DNA of 64,000 bases from Riptortus pedestris (GCA_019009955.1 CM032230.1:25203001-25267000), one strand, 5' to 3'. Positions 32,870-44,550 are shown, counted from the first letter of the stretch. Made by a program: numbers and translations. Notes: generated by a model from the letters alone, not told the origin.

Positions 32870-33600
32870 TCACAACTGCTACAAAAGAATTAAGAGTCAC
32901 CATCACAAATGCACACAATTTCTAACAGAACATGGACAGACAGGACATTATTTAACAAGATTTAAAATTCAAGACAATGACAAATGTACGTGCGACTTAC
33001 AGACAACACAAACGTTTTTACAAATACTTTATGACTGCTCAATATTTAGTCAAAATAGATCAAATTTAATAATGAACATAATTTTAAAAGGAGGTAATTG
33101 GCCAGAACCACCTCATATTATATTTAACAAATATAATAAAGAATTTATAAAGTTTATCAAAAGTATAGATATGGATGTAGCAAAAATTCATTAGAATGTG
33201 AAGTTGATTGTGAGGAATGGGAATTATAATTCAATATATTTACCTTACATAGACTCGCAAATTAAACATCGTTGAGTTTAAGTTTAATTTCAATTGATAT
33301 GCTTTTGTTCCTATTGTATTTATTTATTTACTTTTCATTTCATTTATTAATTCTGTTTGTAATTACCATACTTATCTTAATATTGTATTTTATTTTTATT
33401 TTTTATTTCATTTTTTTATTTTTTTATTTTATTTCTTGAATATTTGAATGACAGTTGATAAACAAATATTTATTGTAAAATAATGATGTATTTAAACATA
33501 ATAATACATGTAATATGCTATGTGACAATGAAACATGTATTCGAATAAATAACTCCTCACAGGGTTACTATGAGGAGAAAAAAAAAATAAAAATAAATAA
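32870..33600 (+). pseudogene. Non-LTR retrotransposon 3' end (ORF2 tail and 3' UTR)
   Basis: The plus-strand frame from about 32873 to the TAG at about 33194 reads HHKCTQFLTEHGQTGHYLTR, then FKIQDNDKCTC, then LQILYDCSIF. GHYLTRF before a C-x-C...C cluster is typical of LINE ORF2 C-termini (R1/Jockey-like). A very A/T-rich 3' UTR follows, ending in an A-rich tail (AAAAAAAAATAAAAATAAAT) near 33575-33600. Reverse transcriptase and endonuclease are missing, so the copy is 5'-truncated. The tail frame of about 105 codons is still open, suggesting moderate age. Confidence 0.7.
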
Positions 33601-33910
33601 ATATGATTTTAAACTTACACTACTTTATTGATAAAGTTCTTACGTTCAGCGTATTTTTCAAGTCTTTTTTTACCTAAGGTTCTTATTCAGAGGAGAAATT
33701 GTGGTAGTTATATGCATATGGCACCACCAGCGCTAAAAAGACACTTTTGTCATGCGCGTAGTCCTTGTACTTTGGAATCAGCTCAGTTTATAAAGACCCT
33801 GGATACAGGGATTTTTATATTGAAATTGTTTATTTGCTAAAAGCCCATGTTCACTCTCCTGCATAACAGCTGATAAACTCCGTTTAATATATAAGTAACT
33901 TGTGCTTTCC
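33601..33910. other. No feature seen
   Basis: No gene or family match. Confidence 0.3.
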
Positions 33911-34192
33911 TCATGAGGCTCGGAATACAATAGCAGAGCCTTTTGCTGTGTATGGAAGATTTGGTTCTCTCAAGCCATTTTGTTTAATATCGACCTCTTC
34001 TATTCGAGCCCATTGGCACGGACCATATGGCCAATATAGTAAATTAGGCAAAGAAATCTCAAACCACAGTTGAATCACTTTAAAATGAAGGGCTTCCTTC
34101 TGAGCAATATTTTGGGTGACTTTTTCCAGTGATGCTGGACGGTAGAGGAACCAATTGATCAGGGTCCCGAGACCAGATTCCCCAAAGTCCAA
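33911..34192 (-). pseudogene. Unidentified 93-codon frame next to foldback-family repeat
   Basis: An uninterrupted minus-strand frame with protein-like composition (segments NIAQKEALHFKVIQLWFEIS and EEVDIKQNGLREPNLPYTAK). Its upstream edge touches the foldback-related repeat at 34195-34345. The nucleotide motif GGTTCCTC..CCAGCATCACT inside it recurs near 54011-54040 on the plus strand, so it is probably part of a repeated element. The protein family is not recognised. Confidence 0.3.
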
Positions 34193-34194
34193 AG

Positions 34195-34345
34195 ACCCAC
34201 CAGGCTGCTTTGGTCCAGGTTCTCACTCTCCTTCTCTATTCAGCAAGCACTGATGATGGAGCTCTGACTCTGAAAGTGTACTATGCAGGAATTAACGCAA
34301 CTATTAACGCACTAGTAGAGGACAAGGCCTGTTTAGTGATCCTGA
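34195..34345 (-). repeat. Foldback-family repeat, single-arm copy
   Basis: TTTGGTCCAGG, GCACTGATGATGGAGC, GACTCTGAAAGTG and AGAGGACAAGGCCTG match in order the complement of the loop and left arm of the foldback at 9885-10083. Only one arm is present. Confidence 0.65.
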
Positions 34346-34525
34346 TTTTAGGTAAACTAAAAATAGCTATGAGTAAGCCATAAAACTATAATATTTCGCG
34401 TATAGCATATTTGATAAATAATCTACTTAAATGGTCCCTACAGTTTTATCAAAGTTCTGATACCTACACAGAGTATGTCATGTTTATCGTGAACTCCCTG
34501 ATGTTAAATTTTCGGAAAATACACC

Positions 34526-34861
34526 ACTTAAACTGACATGCGCAACACTACTTTACAAAACTCTCATACCCGTTATATTAACATACGCACGCCCAGTCTT
34601 GCTGGGCATCAGCAACTCACACAAAAAGAGACTCCAGTCCTACCAGAGCAAAGCACTTCGGATAGCAGCAAATGGTTTGTTAGGAACAGCAAAATCCACA
34701 GTGTATTGGAGGTTGCTTCTATTTCAGTTCATCTGCAACAACTTGTAAGGAAATATCGTATCTGCCTTAACATGTCAAGTGGAGCTACTCATTATAATTT
34801 AGGTACAACGGCTGAAGAACGACAGCGTCCAAAGTTGTGCCAAAACATCATAATTTTATAA
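34526..34861 (+). pseudogene. Jockey-like LINE reverse transcriptase C-terminus (frameshifted)
   Basis: The first frame reads LKLTCATLLYKTLIPVILTY, then ARPVLLGISNSHKKRLQSYQ, then SKALRIAANG. This is the thumb-type region LYKTLIRPVL.YA.PVW...KLQ..QNK.LR of Jockey-clade reverse transcriptases. After about 34690 the similarity moves to another frame (IHSVLEVASISVHLQQLVRK). Catalytic reverse transcriptase motifs lie upstream of what is preserved. A decayed fragment. Confidence 0.75.
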
Positions 34862-35424
34862 CACTTTGTGTATAATATCTGTGTGTTGGACCAAAATCAA
34901 TTTCTTTCTTTCTAAATGTTTGGAATCCACTTTACTTTTAATTGTTTTTCTCCAGATACCCGCCGATCCTATTTCGGCGATCGTGAAAATGAGGACCGTT
35001 GTCCCTTTTTCACTCTTCCTTGCATAAGCGTACCTTTACTATTTCATTGTAAATTCTATGTTTTACCTAAAGCCTAAGACTAAGAGCAAAATCAAGGGAG
35101 AAAATGCGGAATAGTAAGTATACCTATAATAGTGTAACTTCTAGAAATATGTTGCATAAAAGATCGAATCACAGAATTTATGACTTACCTACGTTTATTG
35201 TTCTTGCCCTAACACTAAAATAGTCATTTTTATGTTTCAGTTTCGTTGCCTAATTAACCGCACTTCGGATTATCTGATTTTCATAATAAGCTGATGTGTC
35301 TCTTGTCTACTTGGTTCTTTACGAAGGGACAAACTCGGAGACTTTTTTTTTGAATGCCAAACAGGTGAGGAAAGGGCTTGCCATTGGCCGTTGTAATTCG
35401 ATCAGATGATTGATTAAATTAAAT
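34862..35424. other. No feature seen
   Basis: No gene or family match. Confidence 0.3.
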
Positions 35425-35630
35425 TATTTATTAACGCTCACTATTTGCAACTAAGGCTAATTGGGACGGGTTGTATACAGGTAACCACCCTTTTCTAGCC
35501 AGGGTGGGGCTAAGGATTTTATTTAATGAATTCCGTCACTAAATTCCTCTTGCCCAGGAGGGAATCGAATTTGTCACTATAGGTTTACCATGTGAGATTA
35601 AGGTCAACGCTTTAACCTGAGCCCCATTCA
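35425..35630 (-). repeat. SINE S1, near full length
   Basis: Complement of S1: TTTGCAACTAAGGCTAATTG, TTCTAGCCAGGGTGGGGCTA, GAGGGAATCGAATTTG (B-box region), and the head ending TTTAACCTGAGCCCC. Confidence 0.85.
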
Positions 35631-35967
35631 GATGATTCCTAAAGTATCTCTCGTTTCAAAATCTTCTGGTTTACTTAATATTTGCGTGAAAGACTTGTAT
35701 CGTTATCTTCAGATTTAGGCTGTTCTAATAGGATCGTGTTAGAAGGTTAATGGTTGTTTTAAATGGGATATTGTTCAGAGCCTGGCCGGAATCTGATTAT
35801 AAATATTGTGGTAGCACCTGCCAGCTGTTATTGTTCCTATGGCTGGGGGGCTATTATCCAGTCAAGGCTTCTATTTAGGGGTCAAGGCTGCTTTCTACTT
35901 TTTAAAACTCTCCCTTTTAGCTCATCCACAGCCAAATGGCTCAGCTCATCTCTCATCACTTTTTCCT

Positions 35968-35969
<2 letters not shown>

Positions 35970-36049
<80 letters not shown>
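35970..36049. repeat. (CT)n(AT)n microsatellite
   Basis: CT repeats pass into AT repeats. Two overlapping frames crossing it encode only [12 protein letters not shown] and are not genes. H1 blocks are not recognised beside it. Confidence 0.9.
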
Positions 36050-36050
<1 letters not shown>

Positions 36051-36466
36051 TTCTCCGTCTCAAACTCTAATATTTAATTATGTATAGGTCTATCAATAAA
36101 TAACTATAAATAATTACTATATCATTTCTATATAGTCTTTGGAGCTATGACAATACAGCATCTATCTATCTGTCTCTTCCTAACTCTCCCTCTCCCTCTC
36201 TTTTACATATAATAAAGTTAAACTACCAAATCATTACAAGTGAAAAATTACTATCCTTCGATAAAAAATACTACGTACATTGGTATAATATTTTAACAAT
36301 AATCTTCCATCAATTAAGCACATTCAGTAGAAAATAGAATGTGAAGATCTTTTCATCTTATTATGAAGTATAAAAACTTTTCCCCCCCTCTGAAGTTAAA
36401 ATAAAAGTGATCTCTATCCTCTATTTTGGCAATTAACGCGATTAAGCACACATATGCCACACTTAC
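36050..36466. other. No feature seen
   Basis: Nothing recognised downstream (minus sense) of the candidate exon. Confidence 0.3.
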
Positions 36467-36665
36467 AGATCACTAAAATACAGGGGTCTTGTAATTCAGC
36501 TGTTAGATCCACATCCAGTGAGGAGAAAGATGGGCGCATTACTACGTACACGAAATCTCTAGGATGGCTTACGCCTACGGCATATAAACGCTTTGATAAC
36601 CCGTATTGTGCCGTTACAGGAATATCCTGGATTTTGGAGCCCCATGAAATTTGACGGATGTATTC
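36467..36665 (-). CDS. Candidate internal exon of an unidentified gene
   Basis: On the minus strand a 199-bp open segment is bounded upstream by a pyrimidine-rich run ending GTGGACAG (acceptor-like). Downstream lies GTAAGT (36466-36461), a consensus donor. The frame reads EYIRQISWGSKIQDIPVTAQ, then YGLSKRLYAVGVSHPRDFVY, then VVMRPSFSSLDVDLTAEL, then QDPCILVI. Composition is clearly less AT-rich than the flanks and the frame stays open 5' into MHCGQ. The PRDFVYV stretch faintly recalls START-domain proteins, which is not enough to name it. It could also be a TE fragment. No neighbouring exon was found, as would fit large introns. Confidence 0.3.
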
Positions 36666-37321
36666 CTGTCCACAGTGCATGACAAGAAGATAAAATTACC
36701 TACTGGCAGTAAAACGTATGTCGCCAATGTTTCTATGCTGTTGCTGCAATTAAGTTGAACGCACTTCTGAAACAAATCACTGAAAGTATCATTCCGCTAG
36801 CCTGCATTAACATTTTCTGTTGGAGGTTTTGTAAATATAAAGTATTTATAAAAAATTATTCTTTTTCTGTATTATTATTAATAAGTATTATTTTTTATAG
36901 AACTATACTATATAGCAAATGTAGTATGCATTGTTTATATGAACACTTCAGTCAGGGAAGACCACTATGATAATAAAAGATCTATCTATCTAGCTCTCAT
37001 GTGAAAAAATGATTATACTCCGAATAATATGTAATATAATCATCACACGGCATGATCTGGCAATTTTAGTGGCAAAATTTACCAAGATATTTACGCGTTT
37101 TAATGAAATATAAAAACATTTTATGCCTTTAAAGTCAATACAAATACAAATATTGTTGTGTTACCGTGACTCAGTTTATTTAGGCTCCACATGATTCAAG
37201 TCTAGAACTAAATATTACCAACAAAAATATAATAATTAATTAAAGGTAATGAGCCTACGGATTCCTTTTGAATTACTATTATATTTATATCTGTAAACGA
37301 ATGACCTTATTAAAAAATGTT
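36666..37321. other. No feature seen
   Basis: AT-rich; no gene or family match. Confidence 0.3.
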
Positions 37322-37450
37322 TTTAATTAACAACCACTTTACGTAACTTCGTTATCTATAGGTTATCACCCGTTTCTAAGTACATTATGTTTTGAGTTCA
37401 TTACTCCTATAAATTTCTATTGTCTATACGAAAATGAAACCATGACTAGG
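37322..37450 (-). repeat. SINE S1, decayed
   Basis: TTAATTAACAACCACTTTAC, GTTATCTATAGGTTATCACC and GTTTTGAGTTCATTACTCC follow the complement of the S1 tail and body in order, with many changes. Confidence 0.45.
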
Positions 37451-37461
37451 CTCAGCTGGGC

Positions 37462-38575
37462 CGGCAATTAGTCCACGATGAATGTCGACATGCACCGGTG
37501 AATGTCAACAAACACCAAATACGTCGGTGAAAGATTGAATATTTCATTACATTCATGTAAATACGGACCCTTACCAGTATATGTCGGCAATTAGTCCACG
37601 ATGAATGACGACATGCACCGGTGAATGTAAACAAACACCAAATACGTCGGTGAAAGATCGAACATTTCAATACATTCGGACCCTCACCGGTGTATGTTGG
37701 CAATTAGTCCATGATGAATGTCGACATGCACCGGTGAATGTCAACAAACACCAAATTCGTCGGTGAAAGATGGAATATTTCATTACATTCATGAAAATTC
37801 GGACCCTTACCAGTATATGTCGGCAATTAGTCCACGATGAATGTCGACATGCACCGGTGAATGTAAACAAACACCAAATACGTCGGTGAAAGATCGAAAA
37901 TGTTATTACATTCTTGTAAATTCGGACCCTCATCGGTGTATGTCGACAATTAATCCACGATGAATGACGACATGCACCGGTGAATGTCAACAAACACCAA
38001 ATTCGTCGGTGAAAGATGGAATATTTCATTACATTCGGACCCTCACCGGTATATGTCGGCAATTAGTCCATGATGAATGTCGACATTTACCGGTGAATGT
38101 CAACAAACACCAAATACGTCGGTGAAAGATTGAATATTTCATTACATTCATGTAAATTCGGACCCTTACCAGTATATGTCGGCAATTAGTCCACGATGAA
38201 TCACGACATGCACCGTTGAATGTCAACAAACACCATATACGTCGGTGAAAGATCAAAAATATCATTACATTCTAGTACATTCGGACCCTCGCCGGTATAT
38301 GTCGACAAGTAATCCATGGAGAATGTCGACATTCACCAGTGAATGTCAACTAACAGCAAATACGTCGGTGAAAGATCAAATATCATTACATTCTTGTACA
38401 TTTGGACCCTCACCGATGTATGTCGACAATTAGTCCATGGTGAATGTCAACAAACACCAAATACGTCGGTGAAAGATCGAAAATGTTATTACATTCTTGT
38501 AAATTCGGACCCTCACCGGTGTATGTCGACAATTAGTCCATGATGAATGTCGACATTCACCGGTGAAAGTCAAAA
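37462..38575. repeat. Tandem satellite, unit about 113-123 bp, about 9.5 copies
   Basis: The motif GCAATTAGTCCA (or ACAATTAGTCCA) recurs at 37464, 37587, 37700, 37823, 37946, 38059, 38182, 38305, 38426 and 38529. Spacings are 123, 113, 123, 123, 113, 123, 123, 121 and 103 bp. Each unit contains CACCGGTGAATGTC, AACAAACACCAAATACGTCG and GGACCCTCACCGG. Frames on the minus strand (up to 131 codons) are the repeat translated: the 123-bp units are 41 codons, which keeps the frame open. A diverged half unit lies at about 38625-38660. Confidence 0.95.
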
Positions 38576-39254
38576 ATAAGATACTTAGAAAATATTTCTG
38601 AAATACACCAAGCGATTATATGAATGTTGACATTCACCGGATTTCGGTGTTTCACCAAACAGATATATATTGATGGAAAAGTTTTGTCCAAGTATTATGT
38701 CCTTGGATATAGAAAAATTCCTTTATGTGTTGTCCGAGCTAGTGGATACCGGATGTAGTTTCTTAGTAGGAATATAATGAAAGTGACATTGGGTGATGTG
38801 AGGCCCTGTTTGGTCGACCATACCCCCTAGGTCGGAGGGAGAGCTTGGAGGGACAAGAGATAAGCCGCTAGAGAAGTGGGTTGCTCGGAGAGATGGTGAG
38901 AGCCAGCGGTGAAAGTGACTGCTGACATCACTCGAAAGTGGTTCCCCGCCCACCCCGGCCTGTTTGTCTGTCTGTCTCATCATTTATGTCTCCTTTTGTG
39001 TCATCTCCCGGCTACGTGTTGTATGTATGAACATAGTACGTACGCCATGATTAGCTTCATCAGCGCTGTGCGTTGTAGTAAATGATTACACATTAATGGT
39101 TAAACTTTCATTTATACTGGAAAAACAGTGAAGAGTTTCCACGTTCAACACAAGAGTACGTGTTTACGACCACTCGCTGCATCTTCAGGAGCACTAACAC
39201 TAAAAATTTACAAATAAAAAAAACTCGTAATTAATGATTGTAATAATTTAAGGC
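38576..39254. other. Unassigned, GC-richer patch
   Basis: A less AT-rich patch at about 38740-39010 has a minus frame of 86 codons without family resemblance. Near 39120-39200 the complement of GCATCTTCAGG...CGTGTTTACG resembles terminal regions of Penelope-like or LINE elements. Neither is firm. Confidence 0.3.
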
Positions 39255-39865
39255 GTAACTCTGACAGTAAACTTAGAGAAATCAAATCTAATACGCTCAA
39301 CTGGACTTCAAGTAATGGACACTCTAGAAAAAATTGTACTTGAACTTCTACGTACAGGACATACTAGTCTAACAAATTCATATCTAATGAGCAGCGAAGA
39401 TGAACCTATATGTTGCTACTGCAGTAGGACACTGACTGTAAAACAAATATTAACTGGCTGCACACAAGTAATAACGTAGCCATGGCCCAGAAATATATGC
39501 GAAATAATAGTCGAAAGTAACCAATTTATAGATGATGTTTTTAAATATATAAGAAAAAATGGATTATTTGATGAAATCCACTGTCACTTATCATCATGAA
39601 AATTATATATAGCAAGTACTGTATTCCTGGAATGTAGGATTTGCCCCTTCCACTTTAATTCTTATAGTTTTTTTCTTATGATATACAATTTATATTTAAC
39701 TTTGTGCATTGTATTTATTTGGTACATTTGTAAAATTTAGTTTTGTAAATTTTTAATATTTATTTAATTTTGTAGAATTATATTCTCCCATGTTTAAGTT
39801 GAATCGCCGTTGTACAGGTATCTCATATGAATACATAATATATTAAAATCTACAATCAATCAATA
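39255..39865 (+). pseudogene. Non-LTR retrotransposon 3' end (decayed)
   Basis: The plus frame from about 39310 reads DTLEKIVLELLRTGHTSLTN, then SYLMSSEDEPICCYCSRTLT, then VKQILTGC. This is the LRIGHT-LTH...C-x2-C...H-x4-C pattern of LINE ORF2 C-termini, with the histidine changed to Q. The same pattern ends the element at 2263-2640. An in-frame TAG follows. An AT-rich 3' region runs to about 39865. Confidence 0.65.
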
Positions 39866-39994
39866 AAACTAATGCTTATCCTCAAATTGCCTGGGGATCG
39901 TAGTGGCTTTCGCTGATTGTAGTGGTTTAGTGATTCTTGTCTCGAAGAGTAATCAGTTGAATACTAAACACCTTCGTTTACGCCAAATCAAGCT

Positions 39995-40196
39995 ACTCCA
40001 AAATTCAAAATATCTCCTTTATTAAACGTCGGAGCGAAAACTTATATAGAACCCATATTATTGCAAATTACATGTTCTATATATATGTTGTTATACGCTT
40101 TTTTCCACTATCTTCATTATTAACCGAGATTGTGGCATGTTTTAGTTTTTGGCCTTCAGTAAACCCCCACTCCTACTCATGCCATATTAACAATAA
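39995..40196 (+). mobile_element. H1 repeat, older copy, left segment
   Basis: AAATTCAAAATATCTCCTTT through GGCCTTCAGTAAACCCCCAC to CATATTAACAATAA, in H1 internal order. The 5' block is absent. Interrupted by the complete H1 copy at 40197. Confidence 0.8.
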
Positions 40197-40974
<778 letters not shown>

Positions 40975-41106
40975 ATAAGCTGTTATATCATGAAGCATGC
41001 TTAAATACCAAATATTGTTCTCATTGAACTTTTCCTTTTTGAGATAAATCCAAATACGTGGTGGACGCGGGAAAACTGCTTAGTTCACGCAGCGTGAGGG
41101 AATTTT
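40975..41106 (+). mobile_element. H1 repeat, older copy, right segment
   Basis: AAGCTGTTATATCATGAAGC continues the copy broken at 40196. It ends GGGAAAACTGCTTAGTTCAC, GCAGCGTGAGGGAATTTT; the 3' hairpin is decayed. Confidence 0.8.
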
Positions 41107-41141
41107 ATTTGTCTACAGCCATTCCATGGAAGGTAATTAAA

Positions 41142-41195
<54 letters not shown>
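41142..41195. repeat. (TA)n microsatellite
   Basis: About 27 TA units. No H1 blocks are recognised beside it. Confidence 0.9.
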
Positions 41196-41201
<6 letters not shown>

Positions 41202-41227
41202 TATGCTCAATCAAACATTAAACTTTC

Positions 41228-41411
41228 TAACACTGTTTTTTAACGTCCACGTTTTTAAGGTTAATTGGAGTGGGTTATCTACAGGTAACCACCCTTTTCA
41301 GCTGGGACTGTGGATTTTATTTACTGAAACCCCCAGTAAAGAAATTCCTATTGCCCAGGTGAAAATTGAAATGCCGACACTAAGTTTACCAAGGCTAACC
41401 TGAGCCCCCCC
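41228..41411 (-). repeat. SINE S1, near full length
   Basis: TTTAACGTCCACGTTTTTAA, TTATCTACAGGTAACCACCC, TTGCCCAGGTGAAAATTG (B-box region) and GGCTAACCTGAGCCCC follow the complement of S1. Confidence 0.8.
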
Positions 41412-42817
41412 CACAAAAAAAGGTAATAGATAAGTAGAATGAAACCAACTTATAAGTAAACTATTAATATAAACGTATATATGATTTTAATTTCTTGTCT
41501 TACCTTTTTTTTTTTTTTTTCATTTATTTTAAATTATGTTAGATCAGACTACTCTGTTTAATCTTCGAGGTGAGATTATAAACCCTAATATAAAATATAT
41601 GCTACTCAAAAAATATCTAGTGGAGATAAATGGTGTTCTATTTTCTATTCCATCGCACTTATTTTTATCGTTTATATCAACAATTGTTGAACACATCTCG
41701 TAGATGGTAGAACAGTAAACTGTTTTTTTTTTATATTCGTCGTACTATGTTGGAAATCATGTATATTTCAATTAAAGTTCCTTTCAAATTCTAACAGAAA
41801 CAATGCAATAAAAATAGATTTGGCTGTATAGATAACTCTAAAAATTACCAATATAAATTGATGACATTTATTTCTTGACTATGAGAAGTTGTTGTTACTT
41901 GGACGTTTACCTCCTGTGAGCTTGCTTCATTAGAATTTCAGATGACATGACTTTATTTTCTGCTACGTTACTCGGATGACCTCCACTACTAGCAAAAATG
42001 ATGGATTTACGAAAGATTGTCGTCAAACGTGAAGTTACACAACGATGTAAAATTTCCGACGAGGCCGCACCGGTAATACTCAAGTTTTAATGCTTAAAGA
42101 AACCTGATGTGCAATCTTAATTAGCAGAGAAAATAACTTAATTCAGGGCGAGAAAATTTAACTAAGGTGTATGTATTGATAATGGAGAATTCTTACTGAT
42201 AACAATAAATTGGATTACTTCGGGATCTCCAAAAATGGGTGTCACCCTTGCCATATAATGTTATTTATGTTTTTTAACTCTTTATTTCCGTCTCGTCGGA
42301 AATGTGGGTTCAGTAGGGAGCAGCTCTAGCTCAGTATTTCATCTCCATCTCCTGTTCATTCCATAGTATGTTTTCATGTAAATCAGTTATTTAGAACATG
42401 TTTTAGTTTATGAGTTTTATATTCATATTCATATATTTGTTTTTAACTTTTTAATTCGTTGGCTTAATCTTTTAATGACTTATATTATTGATTTATATTA
42501 CTTGTTATTCCATAAATGCATATTTTGTGTTACAGAGCACTGAAGATGGGGCGGTTCGTCCAAAAAGTACTCTGATTTTAATAAAATAAGTATTAAGAGT
42601 GGATGTGTTTTGACCTTATTACCCTTCCGTTGATGATGGACCTCCACCAGCCAGTCCAAATCTCGAGTTTTTAATTTAGATAGTTTTTAATATTGTCATA
42701 TTACATCTAAGACATAGAAACTCTTAATATTATATCCCTTATTAATGTTCTTAATAGTTTAACAAACTTATTACATTATTGCTCATTGAACTAACCATGT
42801 GAAGTGAATATGATAAA
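41412..42817. other. No gene seen; possible retroelement terminus near 42540
   Basis: Mostly AT-rich with no coding signature. CTGAAGATGGGGCGGTTCGT at about 42540, followed by AATAAA-like sequence, resembles the 3' terminal motif of Penelope-like and some LINE elements. Weak evidence. Confidence 0.35.
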
Positions 42818-43045
42818 GGCCCGCAGGCAGGATTCCCTAAGTAAGCAGATTTCCCACGTGCTGGGATTACACAAAATTGACCATATATTTTCTATTCCTT
42901 AAAATATTTTCGAAGCAGTAAAAATCTTAATTGATGACGTCATCACACAAGCTATTTGCACGTATCTCATCTATAGTAAATATCAAAAAAAAATATTTGG
43001 CATTCAAACTTCGAATAAAGTGGTTCATAGTACAACACCTTAATG
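42818..43045 (-). mobile_element. H1 repeat, variant B, outer copy segment 1
   Basis: CCCGCAGGCAGG (decayed hairpin), TAAGCAGATTTCCCACGTGC, TGGGATTACACAAAATTG (variant B), then TCGAATAAAGTGGTTCATAG. The copy is interrupted by a SINE at 43052, resumes at 43266, is interrupted again at 43323, and resumes at 43869. Confidence 0.7.
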
Positions 43046-43051
43046 TTATCA

Positions 43052-43264
43052 TTATTATTATTAGTTATTAACGCCACATTTTGCTACTATGGCTAATTGG
43101 GATGAGCTATCTAGACCAAGCCAGGTGGGACTATGGAATTTATTTAATGATTTCGTCACTAAAAGAAATCCTCTTTGCCCAGGCGAGAATCGACCTAGCC
43201 ACTCTAGTTTTACCATGTGGGATTAAGGCCAAAGCTATAACTCACATGGCTAACTTGAACTCCT
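43052..43264 (-). repeat. SINE S1, inserted in H1
   Basis: ATTAACGCCACATTTTGCTA, CTATGGCTAATTGGGATGAG, GCCCAGGCGAGAATCGACC (B-box region) and GGCTAACTTGAACTCC follow the complement of S1. The GGTTACCACC segment is deleted. Confidence 0.8.
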
Positions 43265-43265
43265 A

Positions 43266-43322
43266 TTGTATACTATTGTAAGTAGTAGTGGGGGTTTCCT
43301 GATGGCCAAAATTAAAAGGAAA
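43266..43322 (-). mobile_element. H1 repeat, outer copy segment 2
   Basis: AGTAGTAGTGGGGGTTTCCT and GATGGCCAAAATTAAAAGGA correspond to GAGTAGGAGTGGGGGTTTAC and GAAGGCCGAAAACTAAAAAA of intact H1. Confidence 0.75.
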
Positions 43323-43868
43323 AGTCCCTCACGCAGGGGCTGCGTAAACTAAGCAGATTTCCCACGTAAAGTTATACAATAGAGAAATCTCCATACGAGT
43401 GTCGAACAGTTACGGAAACGGCCGAACTAGCTTTCAGCGGGAACGATAAGAAGCGACCATAGCTCGTCCGTTTCACTTAATAAACATGCAAATATCTTGG
43501 TTAATATTCAAGATAGAGAATTCATGTATATAGAAATATTTATAGTAAATTTAATTTGCAATAAGATTTGTTCTATACAATTTTTTTACCCGACGTATAG
43601 TAACGGAGATATTTCGAATTTTTGAAATCCCCCCCTCCCATATTTCAGCCGTTAACGAACTCGATCTTTCTTTTTACATAAAACGATTAAATACCGAGTT
43701 TGGTGACGAGTGTTAACAGACAAATATATATATATACTTTTGAACGGACCTCATTTTCGCCATCTCCTGGGTAGGATCGATGAACATTTGAAGAAATTTT
43801 TCGAAAATCGCGTCATGAGTACGACCTCAATAGCTGATTTCCCGTAAGGCTTCCAGTAAATCTCCTAA
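43323..43868 (-). mobile_element. H1 repeat, compact module-C copy nested in older H1
   Basis: Both ends are present: AAGTCCCTCACGCAGGGGCT and, at the right, CTGATTTCCCGTAAGG...TCTCCTAA. The core is only TATATATATATA. Module C is present (GGAAACGGCCGAACTAGC). AAAAGGAA occurs immediately outside both ends (43315-43322 and 43869-43876), a possible 8-bp target duplication. Confidence 0.9.
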
Positions 43869-44273
43869 AAAAGGAACATATCTCGGTTAGTATTCACGAT
43901 TGAGAAAACATGTATATATCAACATTTATAGGACAACTTCCTAAATTTGCAATAAGATTTCTTCTTTTCAATGTTTCGGTCCAACGTCACTCCTCTCACT
44001 GCCCTGATTTCGGCTATTAACGAACTCCATCTTTAGATTTGCATGAGACGGTTATATATCGATATTATAGATTGGTAACGATCAAATAAAAATTGCAGTA
44101 TCTATTCAATATATAGCCAAATAAAGATAAAAGTTTGAAGGGACATCATTTTATGCATCTATTAGGACCGTTGGTTTGGGTAGGATCGACGGACATTTGA
44201 GACAATTTTTTGAAAATCGCGTCATTAGTACGACCTCAATAGCTGATTTTCTTTACGGGAATTCTGCTAAAAA
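43869..44273 (-). mobile_element. H1 repeat, outer copy segment 3
   Basis: CATATCTCGGTTAGTATTCA, CTATTAACGAACTCCATCTT, AGGATCGACGGACATTTGAG and GCTGATTTTCTTTACGGGAA complete the outer minus-strand copy. The microsatellite is missing and about 30 extra bases sit in the 5' block. Confidence 0.75.
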
Positions 44274-44550
44274 ATTATTAATTAAGTTAAATATTATTAA
44301 TTATTAAGTTTTAATTATGAACCACACCGCCATTGGAAGGCACTTTCATCATGGAAAAACCGACCATTCTCTCACACTAACAAATCCATAAAGTTGGAAA
44401 AGGGGAATTTAATGAGTACAGCTTTAGCCTTCAATTAAAATTAATCCCATAAAAGAAAGCAACCTTGCTAATTGAACTTATTACATTTAACATGTTCATT
44501 CCCATTAATAACTCATTATTGTTGTTAAGAGTCTCCGAGAATCTATAAAA
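44274..44550. other. No feature seen
   Basis: Nothing recognised. Confidence 0.3.

Noticed and set aside
35763..36087. Two plus ORFs of 104 and 82 codons
   Set aside because: Read through the (CT)n(AT)n microsatellite; no conserved domain.
37452..38265. Three overlapping minus-strand ORFs with repeated protein segments (up to 131 codons), and plus-strand frames at 38245-38543
   Set aside because: They are the satellite translated; the frame is open because 123-bp units are whole codons. No start context or domain.
37462..38575. CRISPR-like array
   Set aside because: Units are head-to-tail copies throughout with no variable spacers, and the genome is eukaryotic.
41058..41403. Overlapping plus ORFs of 61 and 66 codons
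   Set aside because: Consist of an H1 3' end, a TA tract and a reversed SINE.
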